A DNA stretch of 23,060 nt from assembly GCA_934515035.1 (NCBI GenBank), contig CAKSXP010000004.1, forward strand, positions 1-23,060, in the 5' to 3' direction. Source of the DNA: an uncultured Oscillospiraceae bacterium. GTDB lineage: Bacteria > Bacillota > Clostridia > Oscillospirales > Oscillospiraceae. A program made the translations under genes and the position numbers. The notes beneath the pieces were generated by a model, which was given only the letters and a program-made list of their open reading frames with translations, was not told the DNA's origin and made no database searches. Each line of letters begins with the position of its first letter. Position 1 is the first letter of the stretch. Below are positions 22,116 through 23,060 of the stretch, one piece after another.

Positions 22116-23060
22116 TCAGATGCCCTGAGAGAGCATGGCGGAGGCGACCTTGAGGAAGCCGGCCACGTTTGCGCCGACGACCATGTTGCCGGGCTGGCCG
22201 ATCTCGACGGAGGCGTCGTAGGCGTTGTGGAAAATGGCCTTCATGATGCCCTGAAGCTTTTCATCGACCTCTTCAAAGGTCCAGGACATGCGGATGCTGT
22301 TCTGGGTCATCTCGAGACCGGAGGTAGCAACGCCGCCGGCGTTGGAAGCCTTGCCCGGGCTGAACAGAAGACCCGCGCCCTGGATCATTGCGGTGGCCTC
22401 GAGCGTGCAGGGCATGTTGGCGCCCTCGAAAACGCCGATCGCGCCGTTGTCGATTATCATTTTGGCTTCGGCGGTATCGATCTCGTTCTGCGTTGCGCAG
22501 GGCAGGCAGATGTCGCACTTGACGCTCCAGATGCCGCGGCAGCCCTCGTGATACTCGGAGCCCTTGACCTCGTCGGCATAAACGCTGATGCGGTCGCGGC
22601 GGTTCTGCTTGATGTCGAACAGGACCTTGAGGTCGATGCCGTTGGGGTCGTAGATATAGCCGTTGGAGTCGCTCATCGCAACGACCTTTCCGCCGAGCTG
22701 AGTGGCCTTTTCTGCGGCATACTGCGCAACGTTTCCGGAGCCGGAGACGACGACGGTCTTGCCCTCGAAGCTGTCATTCCTGACGCACCTGAGCATTTCC
22801 TGAGCGAAGTAGCACAGGCCGTAGCCGGTAGCCTCGGTACGGGCGAGAGAGCCGCCGAAGGGGATGCCCTTGCCGGTCAGGGTGGCGCCCTCGAACTGGT
22901 TGACGATGCGCTTGTACTGGCCGAACAGATATCCCACCTCGCGGCCGCCGACGCCGATATCGCCTGCGGGGATGTCGGTGAACTGACCGATGTGACGATA
23001 GAGCTCGGTCATGAAGCTCTGGCAGAAGCGCATGATCTCTCCGTCGGACTTGCCCTTGGG
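22116..23060 (-). CDS. gdhA: NAD(P)-dependent glutamate dehydrogenase, 5' end outside window
   Basis: The enzyme interconverts 2-oxoglutarate plus ammonia and glutamate. The visible 314 residues are the C-terminal part of a hexameric GDH. The frame runs off the right edge with PKGKSDGEIMRFCQSFM. Family landmarks are DIPAGDIGVGGREVGYLFGQ, the GIPFGGSLARTEATGYGL segment, and a Rossmann motif (VVVSGSGNVAQYAAEKA) for the dinucleotide. ANMPCTLEA and SNAGGVATSGLEMTQNS follow. The pattern matches the 440-450 residue NADP-type enzymes of clostridia; the catalytic lysine region lies beyond the window. It converges on the sigma/anti-sigma operon. Confidence 0.95.
   Translation of the reverse strand, partial: PKGKSDGEIMRFCQSFMTELYRHIGQFTDIPAGDIGVGGREVGYLFGQYKRIVNQFEGATLTGKGIPFGGSLARTEATGYGLCYFAQEMLRCVRNDSFEGKTVVVSGSGNVAQYAAEKATQLGGKVVAMSDSNGYIYDPNGIDLKVLFDIKQNRRDRISVYADEVKGSEYHEGCRGIWSVKCDICLPCATQNEIDTAEAKMIIDNGAIGVFEGANMPCTLEATAMIQGAGLLFSPGKASNAGGVATSGLEMTQNSIRMSWTFEEVDEKLQGIMKAIFHNAYDASVEIGQPGNMVVGANVAGFLKVASAMLSQGI

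Overview
The window looks like a chromosomal segment from a GC-rich Firmicute of the class Clostridia, probably an Oscillospirales-type gut anaerobe. The clues are strong AGGAGG-type ribosome binding sites, a clostridial-style hexameric glutamate dehydrogenase, an ECF sigma factor paired with a DUF4179 anti-sigma protein, and a PBSX-type phage module. No rRNA, tRNA, CRISPR array, transposase or integrase is visible, so taxonomy rests on protein style alone.

Layout. (1) 1-2261, minus strand: an AEC-family permease with a clear sigma-A promoter, followed 21 bp later by the 5' two-thirds of mnmG, which runs off the left edge. (2) 2338-7422, plus strand: a complete branched-chain amino acid type ABC importer, livK-livH-livM-livG-livF. 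It has a near-consensus promoter (TTGACA-17-TAAAAT) preceded by a 10-bp direct repeat at 20-bp pitch. Two strong hairpins lie between livK and livH, and a textbook intrinsic terminator follows livF. (3) 7494-20129, plus strand: twenty tightly packed genes forming a contractile-tail phage head-tail module, in the same order as the Bacillus PBSX/xkd cluster. They are small and large terminase, portal, prohead protease, decoration protein, major capsid, three connector/completion proteins, sheath, tube, two small proteins, DNA_circ_N-LysM baseplate protein, hub, spike, gp25-like wedge, baseplate J, XkdU-like protein and a small XhlA-like membrane protein. (4) 20214-22024, plus strand: an ECF sigma factor overlapping its membrane anti-sigma partner, possibly autoregulated. 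(5) 22053-23060: a bidirectional terminator and the 3' part of gdhA on the minus strand.

The most interesting part is the phage-derived module. It has everything needed to build and fill a capsid and to make a contractile tail core. It has no integrase, repressor, replication genes, tail fibre, endolysin or recognisable attachment sites. It also has no ordinary tape-measure gene: only a 136-residue charged protein sits in that slot. All genes appear intact. This combination fits a domesticated gene-transfer-agent-like or PBSX-like particle with a very short tail better than an active prophage, but that is inference. The cluster starts just after the liv terminator without an obvious sigma-A promoter, and the ECF sigma/anti-sigma pair lies 84 bp beyond its last gene.

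A second oddity is the 185-bp portal-protease gap inside this otherwise gene-tight cluster. It holds a 23-bp direct repeat, two perfect long hairpins and a terminator-like T-run.
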